A stretch of 64,000 nt of DNA from Silene noctiflora (Eukaryota; Streptophyta; Magnoliopsida; Caryophyllales; Caryophyllaceae). Location: the NCBI GenBank assembly GCA_009801015.1, contig VHZZ01006344.1, forward strand, positions 17,511-81,510. Direction: 5' to 3'. A program made the translations under genes and the position numbers. The notes beneath the pieces were generated by a model. It made no database searches. It was not told where the DNA came from and was given only the letters and a program-made list of their open reading frames with translations. Each line of letters starts with the position of its first letter. Positions within the stretch are counted from its first letter, which is position 1. This document shows, one piece after another, positions 1 through 12,256 of the stretch.

Positions 1-3000
1 CTTGGTCCTTGCAACTAAATTTAAATACTAGCGCACCAATCAAAGTAATTCGCTCAGCCAAGTGTCTTTATCCAACCCCGAAAGTAAGAATCTTAAGGCT
101 ACATCTCTAAGCGGGGCTTATTGTTGTCGAAGCCTCATTCGTCCTGTTGTTATTTATTCGAGTAAAGGGAGCCATATTTAGCATCCTAGTGAAGGTCGAC
201 GATCATACCATTGTAAACGCCCGCACCCTAGCTATGGATAAAACAAAGTCTTTCTTTTCAATGCATGTCACGCGCAAACCGCTGCTTGCTAGCACAGAAG
301 CATAATCCTTGTTTTTTTTCATTAGTCCCAAGTCCCAGTAAATAGGAATGGGGATCAAAGGGAATGGTGCCCTACTTCCATTATGATTATGAGTCCTTTC
401 TTTAAAGCACTGAATGCCTTATCTTAGTTTAGGCCTTTTTCGAAGGGCCCCCGCCGGAAGTTTTGAAAAAAAAAAGAAGTATTTTCGGGTGATAGATTGA
501 AAAGTAAGTTACTGTGGAAGAAAGCATCTGCTTTTTAAAAAAGGGGTACCCCGTATTGAACCACAAACTCTTTCTTATATTGGAGTTGACTACTGCTATA
601 CTATATATGTGCGCTATGGCAAAGATATAGCAGCGGTATCCTCAGTGAAAGCAACTGTGGTCTCTGTGCTAAAAGAAAGACGCTTGCGGCAATCCTTCTC
701 TTACCATAGGTCCTTTAATTTAAAAGGTAAATGAATTCACATAATATGGGTCTTTCTAAAAGAAGCCAACTCGCTACCTTGGTTTCGCCCGTTACATAGG
801 ACCGAGAAAATAAGCTATCTATATGCCCAGTTCACTCGAAAAGCTTATGTTGTGCGTGAATCCGAGTGTGGAAATTACAATTAAAATGGCCGGGGAATAG
901 GGGAAAGAGCCTCTTGTTCCTGATGAAGCGAGTGCAGGAGCGAGTGTAGTGTACCAAACGAAAAAAAAAGCATTCTGCTCTTCCCAACAAAATAAAATGC
1001 GGGTTCGGGGGAGGTCAATCTTTACTATCCATAAATAGGTAGGACCTTTCTCTTATCTTTCCGGTCGATTTAAGCGACTTCATTTGCTTGATTGCTCTCA
1101 ACTACACTCTTTTCAAATCAAATGAACAACGGCTTCTTATTCGAATGCGTCCGGGGGTCTACCTGTTCATTAAGAATTCATTTCTAAATAAAAACAGAAT
1201 GCACATGCCCTTTACCTTATCACCACCTTACCTTTGGATCAATAATGCCTCTTTCTCTTATTTTATATCGTCTACTCCTTTCGTATCTCAAATAGTAGGT
1301 CATAAGCTGCAACTTAGAGTAGACACGTAGGATTTCATTCCCTCGACCGAAGGAACCTCAAAGGGCTGCCCCACTATGAAGACTTTACTCTAGACTATTT
1401 AATAAAGAGCATATATAAGTTGGGCTTGTGTACTAAGTCATTTCAGGGGATTCATGTTCTTTCTCACTAAGACTAACTCCTTCCTACTTCTTTTGTTTGA
1501 GCCCTTCCCCGTTCTTTGTTCTTTTTTCCTTTCACACCAGTTCTTCTAGTTTTCTTTTCTTAGAACTTGCTTTCTCTTTATCCGTGGAGTATACGGTAGG
1601 AAGTGGCGGCATTCGATGGATCGAGCGGAATAGCCACTGCAAGACTATAACTCTCCCTAGAGATGATTAGACTAGATACGTATTAAGTGGTTTTGAAAAG
1701 ACAGGAGGATGGGATGGGAACTTCTTTGGATGAATGACTTAAAAGACTATATATAGTGCAGTACGTCAATAGAGAATTACCTGATGTGAGACTTCCCGCG
1801 GCTTTTTTCCCATGCTTCTGATCCGGAAGGAAAATGCTGCTGCTAATGTTCCAGCGAATGCGTAAGAACGAGACTCAGTTCTACATTGGAAATTGCTACA
1901 CTCTCATCTCCGACCTGCTGCCCGTTGCCGGTTCTTACAGGGATGAATGCTTCGTTACTTTAACATTAAACTAAGAATAGGGCCACCTTTCGGACTAATC
2001 TAGCTACTTCATAGCATAGACGTAGCTCGTCAAATAAAGCTTCGGACTCCCAGTTCTAACCTTTACCTTGTCAAAGCAAACTCGTAAGTTAGCTTCGAAA
2101 ACAAATGCTCAAATTCTATTCTCATTTTGCTGGTTAATAGTGCCCTCTTTGTACTTTTCCAATCAATCCGGAAATGTAGCTTCTACTGATAAAGAATTCT
2201 ACAAGGGATTATGTTGTTACCCAATTCCTAAAAAACCTCGAACTCCAAGGGGAAGTGCCAATCTTAGAAGTGAGGTTTTAAAGGAACAAAAGTCATATTA
2301 ATATTAAAAGGATTCTAACCTGGTTGCTTATAATTAAATAAATAATAAGAAGGGCGTTCTGTTCGCCCCCCTTTCCTTCCACCTCATTTTGTCTGCTTCC
2401 GAAGTGTCGGGGTAGGCTAAGCCAGCTCACGTCTCTCCTGTCCTAGCAGTTAACTAATAGATTTAGGAATTGACTTCTTTATGATTTCTGAGAATGCACC
2501 TAAGGGTGGGACCTGCTACCCCTTTCCCTTAGCTAAGCAAGTTCATTTGCCTCATTCTTTGATGAAAATTATAAGTCTTCGTTCAGAAGATCAGAATGGA
2601 AAGACTTTATAGAAGGAGGCTGCCTCTGACCTCGGCTACCGTGGACCACTTTCGGTATCTTTGTACAATTCCGTCTTTGAATTTTGATCATTCTAGATTT
2701 TAATATTCCATCCTCGATTGCCAGTGCGCCTTGAAAAGAAAAAAATCGGTAAGAATGTCAGGTGTGCGTTAAGGCTTAAAGCTGTTGCCGGTCAGCTGCT
2801 GTTGTCTTCTGTCCAAACCCTCGCTGGAAGCCCACCCCCTTAATTAAAGTTCTTGGTAGAGGATTTCTGGGCCAATTATAGTGGTGGTGATCAATGCGAA
2901 TTGACGTTCTTTAGTATGTACAAGATTTAGGATACCTCTAGACTCAGCAGTTACTTTGCTCAATCTGCTACATTTAGCACTTCGAGCGAGACCCGTGGTC

Positions 3001-3877
3001 TTCTGTTCTTCCTCTAGTCATTTGCCCCATTAGTCTAATAAATATGTATAATAAGAATAGAAGGGTAAAGGTTTTTTAGTAGCTGACTGTCCCTGGTTTC
3101 AAAAAGAAAAAGTAATCCTCCTATCCCTGCCGGATCTGAGGGCTGAGGCTAAGTGTTCACAGATGTATTCTCTCATGCCCTTGGCTTCTATTGAATCTGT
3201 CGTCTTCCTTGCCCTTCTTTCTTTACTTTAAGTTAAGGCTTTTGGTGGCACAACTTGGGGGCTCTTAAATAGTTTCACTCAGAGAGTCTTCTTTCTTTAA
3301 CTTTAACGAGTTTGGCCCCAACATATACATCTGGAAAGGGCCTTAGCTCATGAACAGGAAGAATGGTCGGCCAACGTCCTACATCATAAGCGTATTCAAT
3401 TTAAAGAACCTTTAATATGCTCTTTAGAATTCAAAGTACTTTAACGTTCAACTAGGTGTTACGAAAAGCATAATCCCTTTACTTTGCAGTCGAGTCATTT
3501 CATCTCTATAAATAAATTTATAAATATAATATAAGAATCTTTGCTAACTGCTAATGCCTTCTTTTCTTAATTGAGATCCTTTGGAAAAGAACGAGTGGAA
3601 GGTATGCCAGCGAAGTGCGCCATTGATGCGGAGAGTGGGCAGTAGATCAGAGGCGGGGCAGTATCTAGCTATCCGATAAAGCAATTCTTTTTTGTTGGGG
3701 TAGTAGTTTCAAATTCCCTATTTATTGGAACCTTAGTTCCCATCATCTCTTGTAAGTCGAGGTCTTTCTGAACGTAGACTACACTCGAGTCTTCCTCTTC
3801 TGAGCGAAAGAAAGGGTTGTTTACACCTCCGGCGCTCGAACATATCAAGAAGTTCGTCTATAAGCCCCCTATAAAAC
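1..3877. other. Intergenic mitochondrial DNA, no gene recognised
   Basis: I see no conserved mitochondrial protein gene, rRNA or intact tRNA here. The longest open frames are about 80 codons (near 1088-1330 and 2068-2301, plus strand). They show no motif I can connect to a family, and several start only at TTG or similar codons. Base composition is mixed and moderately AT-rich. A short phrase built on GAAGCGAGTG / GGAGCGAGTG occurs near 925-950 and recurs in other forms elsewhere in the window. Confidence 0.6.
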
Positions 3878-3904
3878 AAAGAAGTCTAATTTTTAGACTT
3901 CTTT
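3878..3904. repeat. Perfect 12-bp inverted repeat (stem-loop)
   Basis: The arms at 3878-3889 and 3893-3904 are perfectly complementary (AAAGAAGTCTAA and its reverse complement) and enclose a loop of three T residues. As RNA this would fold into a stable hairpin on either strand. In plant mitochondria such stem-loops often mark or stabilise transcript 3' ends. No gene is recognised next to this one, so a function is only a possibility. Confidence 0.7.
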
Positions 3905-6900
3905 TCATCTTTTATTTCAAGCGTGGGGTCAATCATAGGGAAGAGTTAGCCCATCCAATCAGCTAGCTAGTCGATTTAACTCAGAATATAAAAGTAAGAT
4001 AAGATTTTTTCACAAGAAAGCTGAATTAGGCACCTCGAATTTCGATTAGACAAGAGCTGAATCCAGCCTGACTTCGATTCATTTCATTTCTTTTAAAACA
4101 CTCCGTTCCACATGTACCAAGTCTGTATTCAGGATAAATTTTTCACCTTTGCCGAGAAAGATCCTAAGAATAAGAGGGGGTCCGATCAGCCAATCGTTCA
4201 GAGGTCCAAGTAGCCGCCAACGAAAGCTTTCAAAGTAAAAGTAAGGGATTAGTCGGCAAGACATTAAGATAAAGGGTTTTCGCTAACGTACCAATCTAAA
4301 GGTTCAGGCAACCAAGACGGAAAAACAAAGTAGAACCGGTGAGTAAATCGTCTGGATACGCCCACCTATGCATCATCCCCTTGCTTAGTACTGGTTACAC
4401 GCCAGTTGAATCGAAATCAAAGCCCCGTAAGAATTAAGTAAAGTAGTGGCTGCCCTTGAGTAATGCTACCAACTTCAGTTCCAGGTTGATATGATTCCCG
4501 CTCTTCTAAATCCTAAATAAGGCAGTTTTGGCATGTTTTTCGGGGAATTTCTTATATATATATAAAGATAGAAGAGTGGGCGATCTCTCGATTATGTCAG
4601 TCTCAGCTAGCTGCCTTGACTTTGACTTTACTCAATATTATATCAAAGGTTTGCGCGAGTCTTCTATTTTTTTTATAGTTTATGTATGGGTGGTAGAGCA
4701 AGAGTGTGCACGAAAAGCCTTGAGATATTTTCCCCAGCTCGCCCATTAGAAAGAAAAGAAAGAGAGAGGCAGAGCATGTGCCCTTTGATTCGTCGACCGC
4801 TCTTTTGTACTAAGATTGTATGGTAGCTATTGTATCCGCATCAGCCACGTCCAGAATTTGGATGGATCATTGGTAAGTCAAGCTTCGCGTGCATAACCTC
4901 TCTCGGAATCAGAGATTCCTTTTCTCCCCGAAGCGACCGAAGCTTAGAAGGATCCTGATCATACCGTCTAGCTTTCAAAAGAGTCTACTTTAATTAATGG
5001 GACTCCGCAGTGATCCCTGTACGAGCCTGACTTTACTTTATAAATAATAAGAAGAGATTGACAAGATAAGGAGCGAGATCGTTCCGAAATTGATAGGAAG
5101 CGTTAGCCATTTCATAGAATCGTTCTAAATCAAAATCGGCACAACAGATATTTTTTTCGGGGCCGCCTACAGGCGAGGTTTATTAAAGTACCTTCTTTTT
5201 CTCCATACTTTTTAAGATATGCGCGAGCCGGGGCAACCTTTTTTTTATTATATGCGATCTCTTTCAGATCCATAGGGACCTACACCAAAATCATAGAACA
5301 TGAAACTTCAGAGTAAAGATGTTCATGAATTTCTTAGCATATCGAAGGCAGAATTAAAAGTTCCACCCGTACTGCCACGTTGGGTTAAGCATGGGTTCGA
5401 GACGAAGCACGCGGTACGAGACAAGACGGGAACTCCATGTTTAAGTTTAAGCGCAATCAGATAGTTCTTAGGTAAGGCATGAAAGAGAAAGGTATGAAGC
5501 GCGTACGTTGTTCTTCCTGAATGCTTTATTTTTATATAGTAATAGTATAGGCCTATACTTCTTTCCCAGACTAATTCAAGGTGCGTACGCTATGTTTTAA
5601 AACTGAACCAATACCCCTTAACCGTGACTGTTCGCATATAATGAAGCCCTTCTGACTTAAGGTTCATAGTCAGAGTGAGTGTCCTTTCTAATAAAAGAAA
5701 GACTCTAATAGGGAAAGAGAGAGAGCTAGAACAAGCTGGCAGCAGAATAATTTTTGGAAAGAGGACAACGATATTAAGACTTGACTTCGCGCCTCGTTTA
5801 GCTTCGCTTCCTCAAAATGGGCAATCTGTGGCGAGTGATCGGCGGTGGGGAATAGCATTTGTTACCTTGAAAGGGCTGAGGACCTTTGTTCTATTGATTT
5901 GATTTCATATAAGACCCACAACTGGAAAAAGTACCTGAATTACTCAGTCAGCATGGGAGTTAGCTAACTAGCCATAAAAGAAAGGAAGGTGGTTACGTAG
6001 AGTCCTAGGTAGTTGGTGAAACAAGAGCTTACCAAGGCAATCGTGCTTAGTTGGTCTTTCCCTCTATTATTCCATTGTTGAATTTGAGGAATAAAGTCAA
6101 AGGCGTCTATCTATCTCCAAGAATACCCTTCTTCATTCGGCAGCTCCAGTACAGCAGTAACAATACTATTTTAAGTTCAAGAAGGAATCTCTTTATACCT
6201 AACAATTACCTTTTGACTCTTTTTAAATAATATATAATTTAGCTTTGAGATGAGCTACAGTTTGTGTAAACCATGCAATTTCCATCTTTGATAGGGCGTC
6301 ATCTGTCGGATGCGAAAGTAAACATGTTGTCATAAGCTTGGGACGATATTGATCATCTTCCTTCTTCCCCGCTTTATGTCTATTACTTGCTCTTTTTTTT
6401 TTCACTCTTGGTGCTGCTCGGAGAATACTCCCCTTACTTTATGTTCGCGCTGAAGGTATGCTCGCGCCTGCAACCATGTTTATGTATCCGAGCTTAAACC
6501 CTACGTACCGAAAGAAGTAAGTACTTTTTTGAAGAGAGTCTTTTGCTGCTTAAAAAAAAGCCTTTTCCTATAACATAATATACAACTCTCAAAGAGGTCC
6601 GTTCTCCTTCTAAAAGCAACAAATGCACACGTTTTACGGGAACAGGACTTGTCCTCTATCTTTTCTTTATCGCAAACGTCCAATGAGAACGTTTCGTATG
6701 AGAATAAAAACAAGGGATAAAAGGTTAGGCTGTAAGAAGAGGAAAGCAGACTTCTTTCTCTAAGACCCACAAGCGAGGGTACAAAAGAACTCGGTTGACA
6801 AGAAGAGGTCCGAAAGGGACTTGGGCGATAGCGAGAGGCAGATTTCTCCTTTACTGAGCGTGTGACGCATGCATATTAATTAGTGCTAAAGTGTTAACGC

Positions 6901-9900
6901 TTCGTTTAGCAGGGACCACAAGAGACTATATTCTCCGGATTTCCCTAAACGAAAACAATGTGTACGTGTCGTCTGCGAACAAAGAAAAACGGACTCCTAT
7001 AGCTCTAGGACCAGGATTTGAGGACTTGTTGTGGTTGGTAGGAAATCTTTGCCTTTCCTCTTCGCCTGCGCTTTTTCCTGTTCATGACCAACATGCCTTT
7101 ATTTTCTTTTCGTCAAGGAAATGGGCTCAATTTCTAAGCTTGCTGCGTAGCTTAAGGATTAGTATCTCCAGTTTCTATGGAAACTAAAGCCGGCAATTTC
7201 AGACATTAATTGGACAATTATAGGGGCAGCTATAAATGATAGGGAAGCCCCCTTAGGGTAAGAGTCATACCAATAGCATTTAAAGGGTGCCCAAGGAGAC
7301 CGTGTTTGAAGGTGGCCACATTCCAGAAGCACCTAAACAAGATTAGTTTAGGCAGAAACAATTGTTGAGTCTGATTGTGTTTACAGCAGGAAAGCATCGG
7401 TCAAGCCCTCAGTCGGTCTCAAATGAGATTTTGCTTACTCTGCGCGCTTTGGGCACTCATAGCAGCATCATAGCAATTGTAATACCTGCCGCAACGTGTA
7501 GAAAGATTCCAGAATAGTGGTAGGAAGGATGCCCGCTGTTGGAATGAACGAGCGAAAGAGTGAAGCGAGTTGGCTCGTTTGCAATGAGAAAGGAAATTCC
7601 TTTTTAGTAATAGAGCACCACTATTGGTAGAGCGGATAGTCCTTGAATTAGTAATTGAGCCGTAGAAAAAAAAGGAGTAAACCCCTATACGTAAGTGGGA
7701 ATTTCCCGATAAAATTAATTCCAGTCAATAATGGGCTATTTCAGCAGTTTGTGTGTGGGCATAGCTAGTAGAAGTCCCTTGATCTCAAGAGGCGTACCAA
7801 ATCGTTAATAAAGAGTCCACGCTAGGCCATGTATGGTTCTGCATATCCGTTTCAACCCATGTCTGAAATTTGAAAAGAACCCTATAAAAATTAGAAGATG
7901 ATCCTCCATGGCTTTAAATTTTTCTTTATTTATTTGTACAAGCACCCCATAAAAGGAGAGAGAAGCACTACAATAAAGCGCTTACGTTCGTGAACTAAAA
8001 CACAAGTTTATGCTCAGAGAAGCTTATTCTTCTTCTGACCATTACAAATCCCACAAAAAATAAGCTTTATGAAGATATAAAGATAGAAATCCCAAGATAA
8101 AGAGCTTGCCAGTTGTTCAAAGCGAATCAATAGATACGCGAGCTGAGTCTAAGGTAGAGGTCATAGTTTTGTTAACGAGTGAGGTTGGATAGAAATATAT
8201 TTGAAATTGACTTGGATATGCGCCTTTCGTGCTTGTGCGCTGTTGCACGTAGTCATATATCAAAGGGAGATAGGCATATTCCCTCCGTTTGCAACTTGAG
8301 GTGACGTATTCCAAGGATGTATGCAGATCGATATCGAGGGGACCTTTATGCTGCGGGTATACCTATTGGAGCGGTTGGATTGGATAGGCTATAGAAGCAG
8401 ATTTGTTTTTTGATGAGTAATTTCCAGATACGTTATCAAGTGGGACTTCGACATGGAATGCGCGTTGTTTAAGTCGAAAAAATCTTTCCACCCTTCTACA
8501 GAGAGGTATACCCGTAAGATCCTAAATGTGCTTTTTAATATACATCGTGGATGACAATCTCTATAGAAATGAGTTTACATAAAGAAGTGAGGCGCAAAGC
8601 CCTATGCTGCGAGTAGATCTATCTTAACGATGGGACAAGGCTATCAGTGGGGGCCCTCTTATTTATGAAGCAATCTAACAGGAAAAAGAAGAATAATTTC
8701 CCTCACATAATACTTACGAGGTGGGATTGCTCCCTCAACAAGAAGAACAAGAAGAGTAGATAGTCCTATTCCAAGCGAAAGGGCTCGGATTGAAGGCAGA
8801 GGTAAGGAGTTGCATTAGCATTTTAGCGGGAGATCAGAACGTGTAGCCCTTCCATAATGCGTACCATAACGCGTATACTAAAAAGTAAAATACGTTTTGT
8901 AAGTGAGCCAAAGAAACAAGGTTTATGGATCCATCCTTACTTACATGTAAGCTCTTTCATTCGAAATGAACGAGTGGAATACTTGGAATGAGGGGTAGAG
9001 CATAGGGCCGCATGGAGCTATTGGGCATATCCAATCGTAGTGCTGGAAGGTGGTATTTTCACAGAATGCCCTCTTAGTATAGTATGGGCCCGCTTGTCAT
9101 GTCATGATAGATTGGGTCACGCGCGGACATACCGTAACTACGGAACACTAGCCATATGGAAGTTCTTTTACTCCCAAAGGTCTTGCGAAAATGCTTAAAA
9201 GTGGGCCACGTTAGAGCGTGTTCGAGGGTGATCGAGCCATTAGAGAGATGCCAACTCTACCTTTTTACCGGGAAGAACCGGCCATAGAAAAAGATTAGGA
9301 TTTTGACAAGTACTTTCTTGATAGGGTATTAATGAGTTAAAATGAATCTTCCGTCTATTATGTAGCTTTTAAAGGTTACAAGCCTTTTACGCGATATGGC
9401 GCAGAGACCGGCCCCTTATGCCAGCAGTAGACGTATTCGAAGATAGCTAGGAAGTGAACTCGTCTCCTCTTCCCTGCTGCTCGAGCCAACTTGCGTCTCC
9501 TCGAGTGGTTGTAACAGACCCCATATAAAATGGATTTCTTATTTCCAGAGCATAGTTTCTTCGTTGATCGGACGATATTGGTTACGCCTATTCCCATTGC
9601 CTGCTGCGCTAGGCTCGAAATCGCCCGCTTATTTGCCTTTTTTTTTTGAATGCGCGGGATCCTCATCTCGCTTGCCACATATAGAAGGAGGTTGATTGAA
9701 TACAGATTCCTTCTTGCGACCCATCCTTTCTTTTAAGAATAGTGGTATTTCACTCGTTAAGGGTCTTTGATAGGTCCTTTGGCTAACACAACGGAGAATA
9801 CGTGGCGCAGGCTTCATAAACAACAATATGCGCAAAATTACTTCCTTTTCTTGAACAAGCAGTGGCTGGCTGTAGCCGTAGAATGATCTTCCTTTGATGT

Positions 9901-10684
9901 GTTGTGTACCACTCAGTGAGTAGTGTGCCCCATAAAACTGCGTTGAAAGTCGAGGCTATTTATAGCTCGAAGAGGAAGTGCCGTAGCTTCTTGTGACGCA
10001 ACATATTTATTAGTGAGAAAGTCACGTTTTATACACCTTTAGTAGTAGGACGGCGCCCGCAAGAGCCCTTGTTTTCCTGCTTTCCGTAAACAGAAACAGC
10101 AGATGTGCATGTTTCACTCGCGAAGCTCGCATGCTAAAGTAAAGAACCAGGGAACTTGGACTTAATTACTATCGTAGAAGTGGGCTACTGTCTGACTTCC
10201 CAAGGCACGTTAATGGTAATAGGGTGCGAATTTATGAGCAGCTTAGCCGTTAGGAAGAGAGTGAGATTGGACAAAGTTTGCTTCCTTGGCTGGTAACGTA
10301 GCCTTCATTTGGTAAGTTTTTTTCTTTATTAATAAGCCGAGGGCACTTGTGCCTCTACCTGCTATATTGAGGCTATTTAGAGTTCTACTAAAAATCTATG
10401 CTCTTTCCTTTGGCTTTCTTCTTGATTGGTTTTGGTGTCTAGGTGGCATCGGGTAGTCATAACATAACTTCTTTTACACGTCTAATTTCGAAAAATTGAC
10501 CTCAATCCTAGCCAATCATCCGTAAACGGCGATTGTTCTCATGAGTTAGTATTCGACCCCTCTGTTTAATCAATCAGACCTACTATTTGATTTCACAAAG
10601 TACATCTTATTTTAATAGTGGGAATTGGATGGCTTTTAATAGTGGGTGGTCCTTGCTTAAGAAAGGCTCGGATTAAGAATTCCT
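3905..10684. other. Intergenic mitochondrial DNA, only short unrecognised ORFs
   Basis: This stretch contains no gene that I recognise. Two overlapping minus-strand frames near 9376-9835 are rich in Lys and Arg and look somewhat protein-like. They start at GTG or lie in different frames and match nothing I know. A 98-codon plus-strand frame at 6891-7187 also lacks an ATG start. A sequence around 9960-10000 resembles one near 52010-52050, which suggests an old short duplication. I see no tRNA or rRNA. Confidence 0.55.
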
Positions 10685-10926
10685 ATGACAAATGGGAGGA
10701 TTCTACTGGGATTGCTCCTGTCCTTTTTTCTTTTCACGCGCTCACTAAGGAAGAAAAGAAAGAAGCCAATCCAGACGTTTCACAAAAAATTCACGAAATT
10801 GAGATCAGGATCTTTGGCTTTCCATAGAGTTAGTCAATATCGGGGAATATTACCTCATTTATATTATTATATTATATATTCTGATTTTCTGATCTCCTAT
10901 GATGGATGCCCCCGAAAAAAGATGCT

Positions 10927-11262
10927 TTATCGAAATAGCGGCTTGCATTCTTGGATTTTAAACCCAAGCGAACGCATTGCGACCCGGTTTACTAAATAAA
11001 GAATGAAATTTACTAAATAGAACAGGGCTTTTCCGGTGATTCTATTAAGTGAGGGATTTGATGAGAACTTGATGAGGCTGTCAAGAGGGGCGAAGGCTGA
11101 GAAGAGATTCTTTCTTATTCCAACCGCTTTAGCCTTTGTGCCACGCCAGTGCTCAGTAAAACGAGCTGTCCGTATCCTATTATGAAGAGGTTTCTCACGT
11201 AATAGACCTTTCTGACTAGAAAAGCTCGGATTCAATACCCCGAGGAAGCCGCTTTTAGGCAT
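10927..11262 (-). CDS. Unrecognised ORF, 111 codons
   Basis: This is an ATG-initiated open frame of 111 codons on the same strand as the gene island that begins 0.6 kb away. I do not recognise it. The first two thirds are basic and polar. A short hydrophobic patch near residues 80-93 contains YLVN twice, reflecting a small duplicated DNA phrase (TTTACTAAATA, twice within about 25 bp). An overlapping plus-strand ORF (10685-10999, 104 codons, also ATG) covers part of the same DNA, so at most one is likely to be real. Neither shows family motifs. The ORF may simply be chance open frame in mitochondrial spacer DNA. Confidence 0.15.
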   Translation of the reverse strand: MPKSGFLGVLNPSFSSQKGLLREKPLHNRIRTARFTEHWRGTKAKAVGIRKNLFSAFAPLDSLIKFSSNPSLNRITGKALFYLVNFILYLVNRVAMRSLGFKIQECKPLFR

Positions 11263-11787
11263 GGTTTTCGAAAGCCCATTTTAACGCTTTTTTCTCTCGT
11301 CGGAGATTCAAAAGAAAAGTCTCGCTTTTAAATAACTAAGACTAATATAGGATGCGGGTTCGACCCTTTCTTATCAGTTAACGCAGCTTCTTGGTCCGAA
11401 AAAAACCGCCGTTCAGTTAGTCCCGCTGCTTTTATTTAACATAGTACGAGTACTCTTATGACTGAATGATAGAATTTGAAATGAAGGATGAGTTCGGGTT
11501 CCCCTTTACCGGATTAACTATGCTAGCAAATTTACTTTTTTCTTTTCGTAGTAGGCAAGCAAGTGACTTCAGAAAGGCGGGGTTTCGGCCTAGAGTAGTA
11601 GCATGATATCAAAAAATGCTTCAAGTCTTTTTTTCTGAGAAAGAGAAAGAAGTCGGCTTGGTATTGGATCCGCTATTATGGGAGCATAACAGAACATAAC
11701 AGCAATTAGAGTCTACTTCGCTCCTGCATTAAAAAGACTTAAGAGAACCACCTACCCGAACCAAAAAAAAGATTTAAACCACCGACA
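11263..11787. other. Spacer downstream of the atp4 gene island
   Basis: About 0.5 kb without a recognised gene. A phrase near 11355-11375 (GCGGGTTCGACCC) resembles a tRNA T-arm, but no cloverleaf can be built around it. Confidence 0.5.
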
Positions 11788-11846
11788 CGAATTAGGTCAA
11801 CTATAGAAGCTTAAAACAAAAACCCGGGGAGAAAGCTTTCACTCAC
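11788..11846 (-). pseudogene. Duplicated fragment of the atp4 3' region
   Basis: These 59 bp repeat, in the same orientation, positions 12342-12400 inside atp4, with six mismatches by eye (about 90% identity). Read on the minus strand, the copy begins like the atp4 segment Val-Ser-Glu-x-Phe-Leu-Pro-Gly. It then has a TAA stop and continues as Ala-Ser-Ile-Val-Asp-Leu-Ile-Arg followed by Val-Gly-Gly. The Arg-Val-Gly-Gly resembles the C-terminal tail of atp4 in other plants, which the main gene here has lost. It is too short and interrupted to be functional. It is probably left from an ancestral duplication that also produced the altered 3' end of atp4. Confidence 0.8.
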
Positions 11847-11852
11847 TATATC

Positions 11853-12146
11853 TCACTCCTTCTCCTCTTTCTTTTCCTCCTCTTTCTTTTCCTCCTCTTT
11901 CTTTTCCTCCTTTTTCTCCCGAAAAATCAGAATTAAGGAGACGCCCTTTTTCCACGAGTAGGAAAAAGAATGAAATCTAGTGAGATTATTACGTCGCGCC
12001 TCCTTGAGGTTTTCTTCCAGGATTCTCTGGAGTACCTTTGGGTATTCTCCCAGAGTAAAGGAAAGCAAGGAGCGCAGATATAAAAGGAGAGAAACCGCCA
12101 GTGTTACCAGAATCAGAAAAAGGCAGAAAACGAGCCCTGCGACCAC
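11853..12146 (-). CDS. orf97: single-TM protein with repeat-encoded KE tail
   Basis: I do not recognise this protein, but its structure is clear. It lies 110 bp downstream of atp4 on the same strand. The open frame extends upstream to a TAA at 12213-12215, so about 119 codons are open, but no ATG is present. GTG at 12146 is the first common alternative start. Residues 1-32 form a strong transmembrane helix (VAGLVFCLFLILVTLAVSLL). An amphipathic stretch follows, containing EENLKEARRNN. The last 20 residues are a Lys-Glu tail produced by a 15-bp tandem repeat. A small one-pass membrane protein placed after an ATP synthase gene resembles the ORFs behind cytoplasmic male sterility in other plants. 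It could equally be a passenger frame in the atp4 3' UTR. Start and expression are uncertain. Confidence 0.4.
   Translation of the reverse strand: MVAGLVFCLFLILVTLAVSLLLYLRSLLSFTLGEYPKVLQRILEENLKEARRNNLTRFHSFSYSWKKGVSLILIFREKKEEKKEEEKKEEEKKEEKE
11861..11920. repeat. 15-bp tandem repeat, about 3.5 copies
   Basis: The unit CCTCCTCTTTCTTTT is present at 11876-11890 and 11891-11905, with one variant before (11861-11875) and one degenerate copy after (11906-11920). Because the unit is a multiple of three it keeps the orf97 frame open and encodes a repeating Lys-Lys-Glu-Glu-Glu. It is a purine/pyrimidine-asymmetric tract that could expand or contract by slippage without breaking the ORF. Confidence 0.9.
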
Positions 12147-12256
12147 TAGATCTAAGGGTGTTAGTGGTCCATAAATTTCAAAAAAGCGAGGGTATATAAA
12201 GTCTATATTTTCTTACAAGACAGCTTAAAGAAAGCCTCTTAGAAGGAGGCTCCCGT

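Noticed and set aside
11340-11385. Possible tRNA 3' half ending GCGGGTTCGACCC
   Set aside because: No 5' half or acceptor stem is found within a plausible distance.
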